27,373 nt of DNA from JAEUNX01 sp034004685 (GTDB taxonomy: Bacteria; Pseudomonadota; Gammaproteobacteria; Burkholderiales; Rhodocyclaceae): contig JAVEWG010000046.1 of assembly GCA_034004685.1 (NCBI GenBank), forward strand, positions 1-27,373. The letters run 5' to 3'. Every line of letters starts with the position of its first letter. Position 1 is the first letter of the stretch. The notes below the pieces were generated by a model. It was given only the letters and a program-made list of their open reading frames with translations. It was not told the origin of the DNA and did no database searches. Below are positions 15,791 through 24,299 of this stretch, one piece after another. Both the position numbers and the translations under genes were made by a program.

Positions 15791-16297
15791 CTAAGAACCC
15801 AGAGTATCCACCACCCCGGCGAGTTCCCCCAGCCCCTGGGCCAGGGCCCGCCAGGCCTCTCCCGTAGGGTTTGCCAGCAAGGCCTGCAGGCAACGCCAGC
15901 CCGCCTCCAGGCTGGCCTGCCCCACCGGGCTGAGTCCCTGGCCGAGACTGAAATCGGCCCCTGCCAGGCTCATCAGCCAGGCTTCCGGCATCGCCCGGCC
16001 GATGCGGCGGCCCACCCCCAGCACTTGGGCCGGACTCAAGGCGTGGCTGGCGCCGGTGGTGGGTTCGGCCTGGATGGGCGCCAGGGCTACCGGCGCCGCC
16101 TGGCGGCAGTGGGCATCCACGAACAGGGCCAGCGCCACCCCGTCCAGATCCAGGGCGTGCTCCACCTGGAGCTGGAAATCCAGCACCCGGGCCACCCCTG
16201 GCGGGTCGAGGGCATCCAGGCGGGCCATGAGCAGGGGCCCCAGGGCGTCGTCCCCCCGGGCGTCGTTGCCCACCGCCAGCACCACCAGGGACGTCAT
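15791..16297 (-). CDS. hoxW: hydrogenase maturation protease (HoxW-type)
   Basis: The product is 168 residues. Its ATG overlaps the hoxH stop as ATGA, so translation is coupled. Residues 6-20 (VLAVGNDARGDDALG) are the conserved GN..RGDD.G start of the HycI/HyaD/HoxW family, with Asp16 as the expected nickel-sensing ligand. FVDAH near 58-62 and ASHALSPAQVL supply the other conserved acidic and His positions. The enzyme checks nickel insertion and then removes the C-terminal peptide of the large subunit, here HoxH, letting the active site close and the small subunit bind. Its place right after hoxH fits the HoxW assignment. The symbol rests on family and context. Confidence 0.88.
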   Translation of the reverse strand: MTSLVVLAVGNDARGDDALGPLLMARLDALDPPGVARVLDFQLQVEHALDLDGVALALFVDAHCRQAAPVALAPIQAEPTTGASHALSPAQVLGVGRRIGRAMPEAWLMSLAGADFSLGQGLSPVGQASLEAGWRCLQALLANPTGEAWRALAQGLGELAGVVDTLGS

Positions 16298-17757
16298 CCC
16301 CGCACCCGCCGGTCCAGCAGCTCGCCAGCGACGTCCACCAGTTCCACTGCCAGGGGCATCTGGCCCAAAGCGTGGGTGGCGCAACTCAGGCAGGGATCGA
16401 AGGCGCGAATGGCCACCTCGATGTGGTTGAGGAGCCCCTCGGTGAGGGTCTGACCGTCCAGGTAGTCCCGGGCCACGGCGCGGATGGCGCTGTTCATGGC
16501 CTGGTTATTGTGGGTGGTGGACACGATCAGGTTGCACCAGCTCACCAGATCATCCTCTCCCACCTGGTAGTGGTGGATCAGGGTGCCCCGGGGGGCCTCG
16601 ATGATGCCCACGCCCTGCCCGCTCCGGGAGCCCTCCACCATGCGTTCGCCCGCCACCAGATCCGGATCCGGCAGCAGCGCCCGGATCACCTCGGCGGCGT
16701 GGAGCATCTCGATCATCCGGGCCCAGTGGGTCACCAGGGGCGCATGGCTGACTCCGCCCGGCTGGGCCGCCAGGAAAGCCTGGCGCTCCGCCTCCGCCAG
16801 GGGGGAGGGAATGAAGGCGCAGTTCTGCACCCGGGCCAGGGGCCCCACCTTGTACCAGCCCGCCTCCGGCCCCAAGTGGGTCACGTAGGGGAATTTCATG
16901 TAGCTCCAGGGTTTCACCTCCTCGGTGAGAAGCTGGAGGTAATCCTGGTCGGGGATATGGTCCGCCAGAATGACGCCCTGGGCGTCCCGCAGGCGCAGGT
17001 GGCCGTCGTAGAGGTCCATCGCCCCGTCGGCCCGCACCAGGCTCAAAAGGCCCGAGGGCACGGTGCCGAAATTCTCGTAGAGGGCCCGGTTGGCCTCGTG
17101 GAGCCGGCGCACCAACTCCACCGCCGCCAGGGACCAGGCCACAATGGTATCGGCCTCCGCCAGCAGGGCGTCCCGGTCGGCCCGGTCCAGGTGGCGATTG
17201 ACGCCCCCCGGCACCGCCCCGGTGCCGTGGATGCGCTTGCCGGCGGTGGCCCGGATCGCCTCCTGGCCGAACTTGCGGATCAGCACCCCCTGGCGGGCCA
17301 CTTCGGGATAGGCCTCGGCCACTCCGACGATGTTGCGCCGGGCCACCTCGGAATCGAAGCCGAAGAGCAGGTCCGGCGAGGAAAGATGGAAGAAATGCAG
17401 GGCGTGGGACTGGAGGATCTGGCCGTAGTGCATCAGCCGGCGCAGCTTGTCGGCGGTGGCGGTAACGGGGACCGCCCCCACCACCCGGTCCAGGGCCTTG
17501 GCGGCGGCCAGGTGGTGGCTCACCGGGCAGATCCCGCACAGGCGCTGGACCATCACCGGCACCTCCCAATAGGGCCGGCCCTGGATGAAGACCTCGAAGC
17601 CCCGGAATTCCACGATGTGGAGCCGGGCCTCGCGGATGTGGCCGGCTTCGTCCAGCAGCAGGGTGACCTTGCCGTGGCCCTCCACCCGGGACACCGGATC
17701 GATGGCCACCCGGCGCAGGTTTTCCCGGTCGGAAGCGTTTTCCAGTTCGAAAGCCAT
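16294..17757 (-). CDS. hoxH: NAD-reducing [NiFe] hydrogenase large subunit HoxH
   Basis: The product is 487 residues. ATG 17757 has GGAG 9 bases upstream. The two CxxC motifs that hold the NiFe(CN)2CO site are intact: RLCGICPVSHH with Cys74 and Cys77, and DPCLSCATHALG with Cys456 and Cys459. His462 is followed by a 25-residue tail beginning ALGQMPL. In the Ralstonia SH enzyme processing occurs after the equivalent His, so residues 463-487 should be the propeptide for the adjacent protease. Sequence style (RVEGHGKVTLLLDE, EFRGFEVFIQGRPYWEVP) is that of group 3d bidirectional hydrogenases. It catalyses H2 oxidation and proton reduction in the cytoplasm, paired with HoxY. It lies 32 bases after hoxY. 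Confidence 0.96.
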   Translation of the reverse strand: MAFELENASDRENLRRVAIDPVSRVEGHGKVTLLLDEAGHIREARLHIVEFRGFEVFIQGRPYWEVPVMVQRLCGICPVSHHLAAAKALDRVVGAVPVTATADKLRRLMHYGQILQSHALHFFHLSSPDLLFGFDSEVARRNIVGVAEAYPEVARQGVLIRKFGQEAIRATAGKRIHGTGAVPGGVNRHLDRADRDALLAEADTIVAWSLAAVELVRRLHEANRALYENFGTVPSGLLSLVRADGAMDLYDGHLRLRDAQGVILADHIPDQDYLQLLTEEVKPWSYMKFPYVTHLGPEAGWYKVGPLARVQNCAFIPSPLAEAERQAFLAAQPGGVSHAPLVTHWARMIEMLHAAEVIRALLPDPDLVAGERMVEGSRSGQGVGIIEAPRGTLIHHYQVGEDDLVSWCNLIVSTTHNNQAMNSAIRAVARDYLDGQTLTEGLLNHIEVAIRAFDPCLSCATHALGQMPLAVELVDVAGELLDRRVRG

Positions 17758-17789
17758 GGTTCGTTACTCCGCGAGACGACGGGCGCCCC

Positions 17790-18338
17790 TTAATCGAAAT
17801 GCATCAGGGTGGGGGGAATCCGGGGGGTACGACCGGCAATCAGATCGGACAGGAAGCGGTGGATCACCTCCCCGGAGGGGGGGCAGCCGGGCAGGAAATA
17901 ATCCACCCGGACCACCTCGTGGATGGGATGGACCTTGTCCAGGGGCAGGGGCAGCTCCGGGTCGTCAGGCACTGTCGCCCCGGTGAGGCCAGGACGGCTG
18001 CCGTACACCTCGGAGAGGCAGGCCCCCACGTCCAGATGGTTGCGCTGGGCCGGCAACCCCCCATTGACGGCGCAGGCCCCCACCGCCACCAGGGTCTTAC
18101 AGTGCTTGCGGAACTCCCGCAGCACATGAACGTTCTCGGCGTTGCACACCCCGCCCTCGATGAGGCCCACGTCGCAGGGGCCGCAGGTTTTGATGTCGGT
18201 GAGGGGGGAGCGGTCGAACTCCACCTTGCCGACCAGCTCGAAGAGGTGCTCATCCATGTCCAGCAGGGACATGTGGCAGCCAAAGCAGCCGGCCAGGGAG
18301 ACGGTAGCCACCCGGATCTTGCGGGGCGCCTCACTCAT
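17790..18338 (-). CDS. hoxY: NAD-reducing hydrogenase small subunit HoxY
   Basis: The product is 182 residues with no Tat signal peptide, as expected for the soluble enzyme. It holds only the proximal [4Fe-4S] cluster: Cys18 and Cys21 in LAGCFGCHMS, Cys89 in VGACAVNGG and Cys152 in PGCPPSGE. The medial and distal cluster domains of membrane-bound hydrogenases are absent, which is diagnostic for HoxY. It passes electrons from HoxH to the HoxU/HoxF diaphorase half. The ATG at 18338 overlaps the end of hoxU by 8 bases. Confidence 0.96.
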   Translation of the reverse strand: MSEAPRKIRVATVSLAGCFGCHMSLLDMDEHLFELVGKVEFDRSPLTDIKTCGPCDVGLIEGGVCNAENVHVLREFRKHCKTLVAVGACAVNGGLPAQRNHLDVGACLSEVYGSRPGLTGATVPDDPELPLPLDKVHPIHEVVRVDYFLPGCPPSGEVIHRFLSDLIAGRTPRIPPTLMHFD

Positions 18339-19068
18339 GGCGGGACTCCCCTTGTTTTACACCGGCCTGGGCGGCTTCCCTATCAACCTCCCGGAACAGC
18401 CGTCCGTCGTAGGTGCGGCTGCCAATGGGCGCCGCGAAGCCCACCCGCTTGTGGAGGATCACCCCCACCGGACAGATGTGGGCAGCGGCATCCTCCGCCG
18501 AGAAATCCGTGTCCGCCAGCCGGCCGGACTCCGCATTCACCACCAGATGCTTGTGGATGCCCCGATTGGTAAGGGCGAAGACGTGCTTGCCGTCCGTTTC
18601 CCGGGAGGCCCGCACGCACAGCTCACAGTAGATGCAGCGGTTGAAGTCCAGCAACACGTCCGGGTGGGAGGCATCCACCGGCCGGTCCGGGAAAAAATGG
18701 TTGAAGCGCGGCGTGCTCATCTCCAGCTCGTAGGCCAGGGCCTGGAGCTGGCAGTTGCCGCTCTTTTCGCAACTGGGGCAGAAATGGTTGCCCTCCACGA
18801 ACAGCATCTGGAGCAGCGCCCGGCGTTCCCCGTTGATTTCCGGGGTGTCGCTGGCCACCTCCCAGCCTTCCTGGGCGGGCATGGCACAGGCCGAGACATG
18901 GCGGCCGGCAGCCTTGACCATGCACAGTTTGCAGGAGCCATGGGGGGCGAAATCCGGGTGCCAGCACAGATGGGGAATGAAGCGGCCGGCGGCCCGGGCC
19001 GCTTCCAGGATGGTCTGGCCCTCCTCGAAAGGGACCGGCTGGCCATCCAGCAGGAAGGTCTTGGTCAT
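18331..19068 (-). CDS. hoxU: NAD-reducing hydrogenase diaphorase subunit HoxU
   Basis: The product is 245 residues, homologous to the N-terminal part of NuoG. The cluster ligands are complete: a [2Fe-2S] site (Cys35, Cys46, Cys49, Cys61), a His-ligated [4Fe-4S] site (His95, Cys97, Cys100, Cys106) and a further [4Fe-4S] site (Cys145, Cys148, Cys151 with Cys199). It wires electrons between HoxY and HoxF. The ATG at 19068 overlaps the hoxF stop as ATGA; the open frame further upstream belongs to an overlapping frame of hoxF and is not used. Confidence 0.95.
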   Translation of the reverse strand: MTKTFLLDGQPVPFEEGQTILEAARAAGRFIPHLCWHPDFAPHGSCKLCMVKAAGRHVSACAMPAQEGWEVASDTPEINGERRALLQMLFVEGNHFCPSCEKSGNCQLQALAYELEMSTPRFNHFFPDRPVDASHPDVLLDFNRCIYCELCVRASRETDGKHVFALTNRGIHKHLVVNAESGRLADTDFSAEDAAAHICPVGVILHKRVGFAAPIGSRTYDGRLFREVDREAAQAGVKQGESRHE

Positions 19069-20864
19069 GGCTGGTCCTCGGTGGTGTTGCTGAGATGGGC
19101 GCCGGGGTCGTCCCGCCCGGTCATCCGGCGGGCCCGGGCGAGGGCGCTGTCCAGGTCGAACGCGGGCTCGAAGTCCGCCCGTTTGAGGCGGCGCTCGTAA
19201 GCCGGCCGGAACTTGGCCAGGGTGTCCAGCACCGGGTTGGGAGCGCTGCTGCCCAGGCCGCAATGGCTGGCGTTCTTGAGGAGCTTGTCGAGCCACTCGA
19301 TGTCCGCCAGATCCCGATAGGCTCCGTGGTCGTTGGCCAGCTTGTCCATATAGCCCGCCAGCAAGGAAGTGCCCACCCGGCAGGGGGTGCAGAAACCGCA
19401 GCTCTCGTGGGCAAAGAAATGGACGAAGTTGCGGGCCACCTCGAACATGTCCCGGCTGCTGTCGAAAATCATGAAGGCCCCGGCGGTGGGCACATCCTCA
19501 AAGGCAATCCGGCGCTGGAATTCATAGGGCGCCAGGGTGATGCCCGAGGCGCCCCCCACCTGGACCGCCTGAGTGTCGCTGGCCCCGCAGTCCTCCAGCA
19601 CCTGGGCCACGGTCACGCCGAAGGGGTATTCATAGACCCCGGGGCGGGCGCAGTCGCCGGAAATGGAAAGCAGCTTGGTGCCGGTGGATTGGGCCGTGCC
19701 GGTGAGGGCAAAGGCCACGCCGCCGACCTGGGCGATGAGGCAGGTCTTGGCCAGGGTCTCCACGTTATTCACCACCGTGGGCCGCCCCAGGTAGCCACGG
19801 GTCACCGGGAAGGGGGGACGATTGCGGGGGGTGCCCCGCTTGCCCTCCAGGGACTCCAGCAGGGCGGTTTCCTCGCCGCAGACGTAGGCCCCGGCCCCCA
19901 GGTGAATGCGGATGTCGAAGTCGAACCCGGCCTGGCCGCCGATCCCAGCCCCCAGCAGGCCCCCGCTCCGCCGCTGGGCCAGCACCGCCTCCAGGCGGGG
20001 CCGCAGGTAGCGGTACTCTCCCCGCAGGTAGAGGAAACCCTGGCGGGCGCCGGTGGCCCAGGCCGCCAGGGTCATGCCCTCGAAGACCAGATCAGGGTTG
20101 CGGGTCAGCAGCAGCCGGTCCTTGAAGGTGCCCGGCTCCCCCTCGTCGGCGTTGCACACCACCACTTTGTCGGGGCCAGCGGCATCCCGGCAGGCCTGCC
20201 ATTTGACGGCGGTGGTGAAGCCGGCCCCCCCCCGGCCCCGCAAGCGGGACGCGTGCACCTCCGCCAGCCACCCTTCCCGGCCCCAGGCCATGGCCTGGGC
20301 CAGGGCCTGGCCGGGGGCGAGTCGGGAACTCAGCAGGGCATCACTGCGGTGCAGGTGCTCATCCACCCGGAAAAACTGGGGGGGCCATTGCTCCACCGGC
20401 ACCTGGCGCCGGATCAGGTCGCACAGCTCGCTCACCCGGTGGTGGGTCAAGCGTGGGATGGCCAGACCATTGACCAGGATGGCCGGGCCCTGGTCTCCCA
20501 TGCCGGTGCAGCTGGTGGTGGCCACGCTCACCAGGCCATCCTCGGAAACCCGGCCGGGCTCCACCCACAGCTTGGCGCACAGGCTCTGCATCAGATCCTG
20601 GCTACCCAGCATGCGGTCGATGATGTTGTCGGAGAACAGCACCCGGTAGCGGCCCACCGGCTCCAGGTGAAGAAAGCTGTAGAAACCTGCCACCCCTTCC
20701 ACCCGGGCCCGGGGCAGCCGGAGGGCGGCGGCGATGCGCCCGATCAGGGGCGGCGGCAAACAGCCCCAGCGCTGTTGAGCGTCGATCAGGATCTGCAAAA
20801 GGTTGGCGGACTCCCCGCCATGACTGGCCAGGATATCGTCCAGCCACGGGAATTGATCATCCAT
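19065..20864 (-). CDS. hoxF: NAD-reducing hydrogenase diaphorase subunit HoxF (NuoE-NuoF fusion)
   Basis: The product is 599 residues. ATG 20864 is 9 bases after GGGAG; the GTG at 20870 is too close to it. Residues 1-150 are NuoE-like and the rest NuoF-like. The FMN loop RGRGGAGFTT is at 209-218, the NADH/FMN contacts CNADEGEPGTFKDR at 237-250 and GAYVCGEETALLESLEGKRG at 325-344. The C-terminal [4Fe-4S] ligands are Cys489, Cys492, Cys495 and Cys535. In the NuoE-like part only Cys119 (TTSCTGMGDQG) remains of the four [2Fe-2S] ligands; the first pair is replaced in RVLFSDNIIDRM. The subunit oxidises NADH or reduces NAD+ with FMN. It opens the structural gene run 60 bases after the histidine kinase gene. 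A GCCCG/CGGGC hairpin (20879-20898) lies in that gap. Confidence 0.95.
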   Translation of the reverse strand: MDDQFPWLDDILASHGGESANLLQILIDAQQRWGCLPPPLIGRIAAALRLPRARVEGVAGFYSFLHLEPVGRYRVLFSDNIIDRMLGSQDLMQSLCAKLWVEPGRVSEDGLVSVATTSCTGMGDQGPAILVNGLAIPRLTHHRVSELCDLIRRQVPVEQWPPQFFRVDEHLHRSDALLSSRLAPGQALAQAMAWGREGWLAEVHASRLRGRGGAGFTTAVKWQACRDAAGPDKVVVCNADEGEPGTFKDRLLLTRNPDLVFEGMTLAAWATGARQGFLYLRGEYRYLRPRLEAVLAQRRSGGLLGAGIGGQAGFDFDIRIHLGAGAYVCGEETALLESLEGKRGTPRNRPPFPVTRGYLGRPTVVNNVETLAKTCLIAQVGGVAFALTGTAQSTGTKLLSISGDCARPGVYEYPFGVTVAQVLEDCGASDTQAVQVGGASGITLAPYEFQRRIAFEDVPTAGAFMIFDSSRDMFEVARNFVHFFAHESCGFCTPCRVGTSLLAGYMDKLANDHGAYRDLADIEWLDKLLKNASHCGLGSSAPNPVLDTLAKFRPAYERRLKRADFEPAFDLDSALARARRMTGRDDPGAHLSNTTEDQP

Positions 20865-20924
20865 CGGCACGGCTCCCTGCCCGAACTTGAAACCGGGCGA
20901 CGGGAAATTATCACTCCGGGATGC

Positions 20925-22820
20925 TCAGAATTCGTGACGGAGATCGAAAAATTTTTCGCGGCGCAGCATTTCCCCCAACTCGCCCATTCCGGGATCCTGG
21001 CCAGCCAGGCCGTCGATCGGGGCGCCCGCCCAGCACGCCCCCGGCTCGTCATCCAGGGCAATCAGGCAACCCTGGAACCCGACGATGCGCAGTTCACGGG
21101 CCAGCTCCGGCCCGTCGAGAGGGGCCAGCTGGCGTTGCAGCAGGATCAGCTCGAACCCCGCCGTGAGGCTGCGCTCCACCGCCACCATGCTGTCGGCCAC
21201 CTGCTCCACCTGGGTCACGCCCAGCTCCCTCAGGTGTCCAGCCAGAACCTTGGCCCGCCGGCCGTCGCCATCCACCACCAGGGCGCGCGAGCCGGCCACC
21301 CAGGGCACCGGTGCATCCTGCCGCCGGGGAAGCACCGGATCCGCCTCCCCGGACGAAACATCCAGGCCGAAACGGGCGGTGAACCAGAAATCGGCCCCCT
21401 GGCCGGCATTGCTGGCCACCCCGATCCGCCCTCCCATCAGGTCACAGAGCATCCGGCAGATGGAAAGGCCCAGGCCGGTTCCCCCGTACTTGCGGGTGGT
21501 GGACATGTCGGCCTGCTCGAAGGGGGTAAAGATGGTGCCGAGTTTGTCCGCGGGAATGCCGATGCCGGTATCCCGCACATGAAACTCCAGCAGGACCGAG
21601 TCTGCCCCCAGCTCCTTCAGCTCCACCGCCACCGCCACCGAGCCCTGGAGGGTGAATTTGAAGGCATTGCCCACCAGATTGAGGAGGATCTGCCGCAGGC
21701 GCCCGGGGTCCCCCAGCAGCACCGCGGGCAGATCCTCCGCCGGCCGGCAGCTCAGGGCAACCCCGCTTTCCCGCACCCGGGAGGAAAACAGACGCTCCAC
21801 ATCCGCCAGCAGGGTCCGCAGGCTGAAGGGGATATGCTCCAACTGGAGCTTGCGGGCCTCGATCTTGGAGTAGTCCAGGATGTCGTTGATGATGGTGAGC
21901 AGGGCGTCGCCACTGACCCGGATGGTGTCCACATAATCCCGCTGCTCGTCGTTGAGCTCAGTGGTCTCCAACAGGGTCGCCATGCCGATGATGCCGTTCA
22001 TGGGGGTGCGGATCTCGTGGGACATCATGGCCAGGAAGTCCCCCTTGGCCCGATTGGCGCTGGCGGCGGCATCCCGGGCGGCGATCAGATCCTGCTCGGC
22101 GCGATAGCGCTCGGTCACGTCAGTGAAGCAGAACACCCGGCCCAGGATTTCCTCGGCGCTGCGGGCCGGACGGGATTTACATTCGAAGACCCGCCCGTCG
22201 GCCAGGGTGAAGCTATCGAAGGTTTCCTCCTCCTGGGTACCCAGGCTCCGCAGCCGGTCCAGATCCGCCCCCTGGCTCAGGCGGCTGGCCATCCAGGCGA
22301 ACAGGCTGGCGTCATCCCGGTCCGCCAGGGCCTCGTCGGGCAGGGCCCACATCCGGGCAAAACGGCGGTTCATGTGGAGCATGGCTCCCCCCTGGTCCAG
22401 CACCAGGATGCCATCGGCGGTGGCTTCCAGGGTCGCCCGCAACTGGGAGGCCAGGCCGGCCATCTCTGCTTCGATGCGGTTTTGCCTGCCGGCGTCCACG
22501 GCCCGGATCACCCACCCCAGGGGGCTGCGCTGGACGCTCTTCCTCACTTCCAGGGTCGAGCCGTCGGCGCCCTGGTAGAGACCCACGGCGTCCCGCAATT
22601 CCTCGCCGCCGCCCTGGCGCACCTCTTCCCAGAAAAACACATCCGCCAGGGAACATTCCAGATCGGTGATGGGCCGGCCCACCAGGGCCCCGTGGCCATA
22701 ACCCAACCGGGATTCCGCCGCTGGGCTGGCCAGGATGATCCGCAAATCCTCCCGGTCCACCAACAACAGGATCTCGCCACTGGCGGCCAGCAGAAGGGCC
22801 TCAGGGCTGGGGATTTTCAT
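20925..22820 (-). CDS. PAS-PAS hybrid histidine kinase with a degenerate receiver domain
   Basis: The product is 631 residues. Two PAS-like sensor segments (about 10-108 and 125-240) precede a HisKA domain with phospho-acceptor His268 in MMSHEIRTPMNG. The HATPase follows with NLVGNAFKFT (381-390), RDTGIGIP (416-423) and GGTGLGLS (446-453). No membrane segment is visible, so it is a cytoplasmic sensor; no haem or flavin ligand pattern could be assigned. From about 511 a receiver-like fold begins (SRALVVDGDG, with Asp517 and Asp519 as the acidic pair). The phospho-acceptor Asp is replaced by Gln562 (LILLQRQLAP), and the conserved switch Thr/Ser and Lys are not found, so it is probably a pseudo-receiver. 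Its ATG overlaps the HD-GYP stop as ATGA and hoxF follows after 60 bases. It may sense a redox or metabolic cue for hydrogenase use; that is inference. Confidence 0.9.
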   Translation of the reverse strand: MKIPSPEALLLAASGEILLLVDREDLRIILASPAAESRLGYGHGALVGRPITDLECSLADVFFWEEVRQGGGEELRDAVGLYQGADGSTLEVRKSVQRSPLGWVIRAVDAGRQNRIEAEMAGLASQLRATLEATADGILVLDQGGAMLHMNRRFARMWALPDEALADRDDASLFAWMASRLSQGADLDRLRSLGTQEEETFDSFTLADGRVFECKSRPARSAEEILGRVFCFTDVTERYRAEQDLIAARDAAASANRAKGDFLAMMSHEIRTPMNGIIGMATLLETTELNDEQRDYVDTIRVSGDALLTIINDILDYSKIEARKLQLEHIPFSLRTLLADVERLFSSRVRESGVALSCRPAEDLPAVLLGDPGRLRQILLNLVGNAFKFTLQGSVAVAVELKELGADSVLLEFHVRDTGIGIPADKLGTIFTPFEQADMSTTRKYGGTGLGLSICRMLCDLMGGRIGVASNAGQGADFWFTARFGLDVSSGEADPVLPRRQDAPVPWVAGSRALVVDGDGRRAKVLAGHLRELGVTQVEQVADSMVAVERSLTAGFELILLQRQLAPLDGPELARELRIVGFQGCLIALDDEPGACWAGAPIDGLAGQDPGMGELGEMLRREKFFDLRHEF

Positions 22821-24109
22821 GACCGGGCCCCGTTGCCCGAGGATTCCGCATCAAAGTAGTAAGTCACCCGGCGCCTGGGGCTCAGGTATTCATGCACCTG
22901 GGGCGGCAGCTGAGCCGGACGCAGGGCCTTGGCGATATTGATATCCACCTCCCGCTCCAGGTCCACCATGATGGCTTCATCCTTGGGCACCGCCGGGTCG
23001 TAGAGGAGCACCCAGGGCCGCAGGGGCTTGCGCTCATTGACCGAGGACACCAGCCCCAGGGCATCATTGGAGAGCTTGACGATGGTGCCGGGGGGATACA
23101 CCCCCAGTCGCCGCACCAGCAGTTGCAGAACCTGGGCATCGAAGCGGGCACGCCGCTGGGCGTAGATCAGGGACAGGGCCTCATGGGGGGTTAGGGCCTT
23201 GAGGGAATCGACCGGGTTGCAGAGATTATCGTAGTGATTGACCAAGGCCACCACCCGGGCCAGGGGATCGATGACCTCGCCCCGCAAGCCGGCGGGGTAA
23301 CCGCTGCCATCCATCATTTCATGGTGCTGGGCGATGACATTGAGAACCGGCGCGGGCAAATTGATCTGCTTGCCCAGGCGCACGCCATACTCGCAATGCA
23401 GGCGACGCAGATTGTCCTCGGCCTGGGTCAGGCCCTCGGACTTGCGCCAGACCCGATCGGGAATATCCGCCTGACCCAGATCATGGAACAGGGCGCCCAG
23501 ACCCAGGATGCGCCCCTGGTCTCGGCTGAACCCCAGATCCTTGGCCAGCATCATGCACAAAATGGCGGTATTGAGGCCGTGGTAATACGCTTCGTCCCCC
23601 CCCACCTTGTCGCCCATCACGTGAAGGGTCAGTTCTGGCTGGTTGAGGAAAACATCCACCATCTGGCCCACCAGGGCCCCGACCTCTTCCAGGCAGTGGG
23701 CGGGCTTGGCAAAAAGATTGCGGTTGACCTCCCGCATGATGGAGGTGGCCTTCAAGAAGGCCCGCTCCACCTCGGAGACCCGCTGCCGACGCTCCTTGAG
23801 AAGGGCCATCCGCTCCCGCTTGGCCGCCAGGCTGGGATCGTCCGCCTGGGGTTCCGGATGCGCTGGCGGCTCCGACGCTTCCTCGACGGTCAACTTCACG
23901 GCAGGCAGGGCGCTGGCCTCGCTGCGATCCGGGTCATAGCGGAAGCGCTTGACCGGCAAGGCCCGTAACTCCCGGATCTGCTCTGGCGAGCGGATCTTGA
24001 ACGCGTTGAAACTGAAGGGATGGCTGAACCAGGGCAGATCGATATGGATGTACAGCCCGACCTTGAGTTGCTCGGGGGTAAGGTAGAAACACTGATCTTC
24101 CTCGGTCAT
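22817..24109 (-). CDS. HD-GYP domain c-di-GMP phosphodiesterase (DUF3391 type)
   Basis: The product is 430 residues. Residues 8-60 form the DUF3391 N-terminal domain (LTPEQLKVGLYIHIDLPWFSHPF spans its start). A charged coiled region (95-130) follows. The HD-GYP domain begins near 135. Metal and catalytic residues are present: His177 (YYHGLN), His209-Asp210 in ALFHDLGQADIPD, His262-His263-Glu264 and the defining DGSGYP at 267-272. It is therefore expected to hydrolyse c-di-GMP to GMP in the cytoplasm. It is the first gene of the minus-strand set leading into the hydrogenase genes, with an ATGA overlap to the kinase. A 14-bp perfect palindrome (24128-24141) sits just upstream of its weak ribosome-binding site (GGA). 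Confidence 0.93.
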   Translation of the reverse strand: MTEEDQCFYLTPEQLKVGLYIHIDLPWFSHPFSFNAFKIRSPEQIRELRALPVKRFRYDPDRSEASALPAVKLTVEEASEPPAHPEPQADDPSLAAKRERMALLKERRQRVSEVERAFLKATSIMREVNRNLFAKPAHCLEEVGALVGQMVDVFLNQPELTLHVMGDKVGGDEAYYHGLNTAILCMMLAKDLGFSRDQGRILGLGALFHDLGQADIPDRVWRKSEGLTQAEDNLRRLHCEYGVRLGKQINLPAPVLNVIAQHHEMMDGSGYPAGLRGEVIDPLARVVALVNHYDNLCNPVDSLKALTPHEALSLIYAQRRARFDAQVLQLLVRRLGVYPPGTIVKLSNDALGLVSSVNERKPLRPWVLLYDPAVPKDEAIMVDLEREVDINIAKALRPAQLPPQVHEYLSPRRRVTYYFDAESSGNGARS

Positions 24110-24127
24110 GCGACGTCCGTTCTAGCG

Positions 24128-24141
24128 GCAATCCGGATTGC
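24128..24141. promoter_or_regulatory. 14-bp perfect palindrome upstream of the HD-GYP gene
   Basis: GCAATCCGGATTGC is an exact 14-base palindrome centred 25 bases before the HD-GYP start codon. Its position would suit an operator for a dimeric repressor or a leader hairpin. It matches no operator I know. It is one of several symmetric elements in the 364-base gap 24110-24473. Confidence 0.45.
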
Positions 24142-24266
24142 GAGCTTTTTCTTACGGCCCATCCGCAAGGAACTTGAGGAGCCGCCACACCACCCACCCT
24201 CTTCCCGGAGATGGGGCATACCTTCTGAAAAATCCCAACATCGCCACCCAAGCCCCTGAATTCGAT

Positions 24267-24285
24267 CGGATTTTGGTCAAATCCG
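24267..24285. promoter_or_regulatory. inverted repeat in the HD-GYP/nrdJ intergenic region
   Basis: CGGATTT (24267-24273) and AAATCCG (24279-24285) form a perfect 7-bp inverted pair around a 5-base spacer. No T-run follows on either strand. It may be an operator or a transcript structure; the sequence decides neither. Confidence 0.35.
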
Positions 24286-24299
24286 GGGTAGCGCATGAG

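Noticed and set aside
19095..22859. Very long plus-strand open frame opposite hoxF, hoxU and the kinase gene
   Set aside because: It crosses gene boundaries of well-recognised minus-strand proteins and encodes a Gly/His/Gln-rich product typical of the antisense of GC-rich genes.
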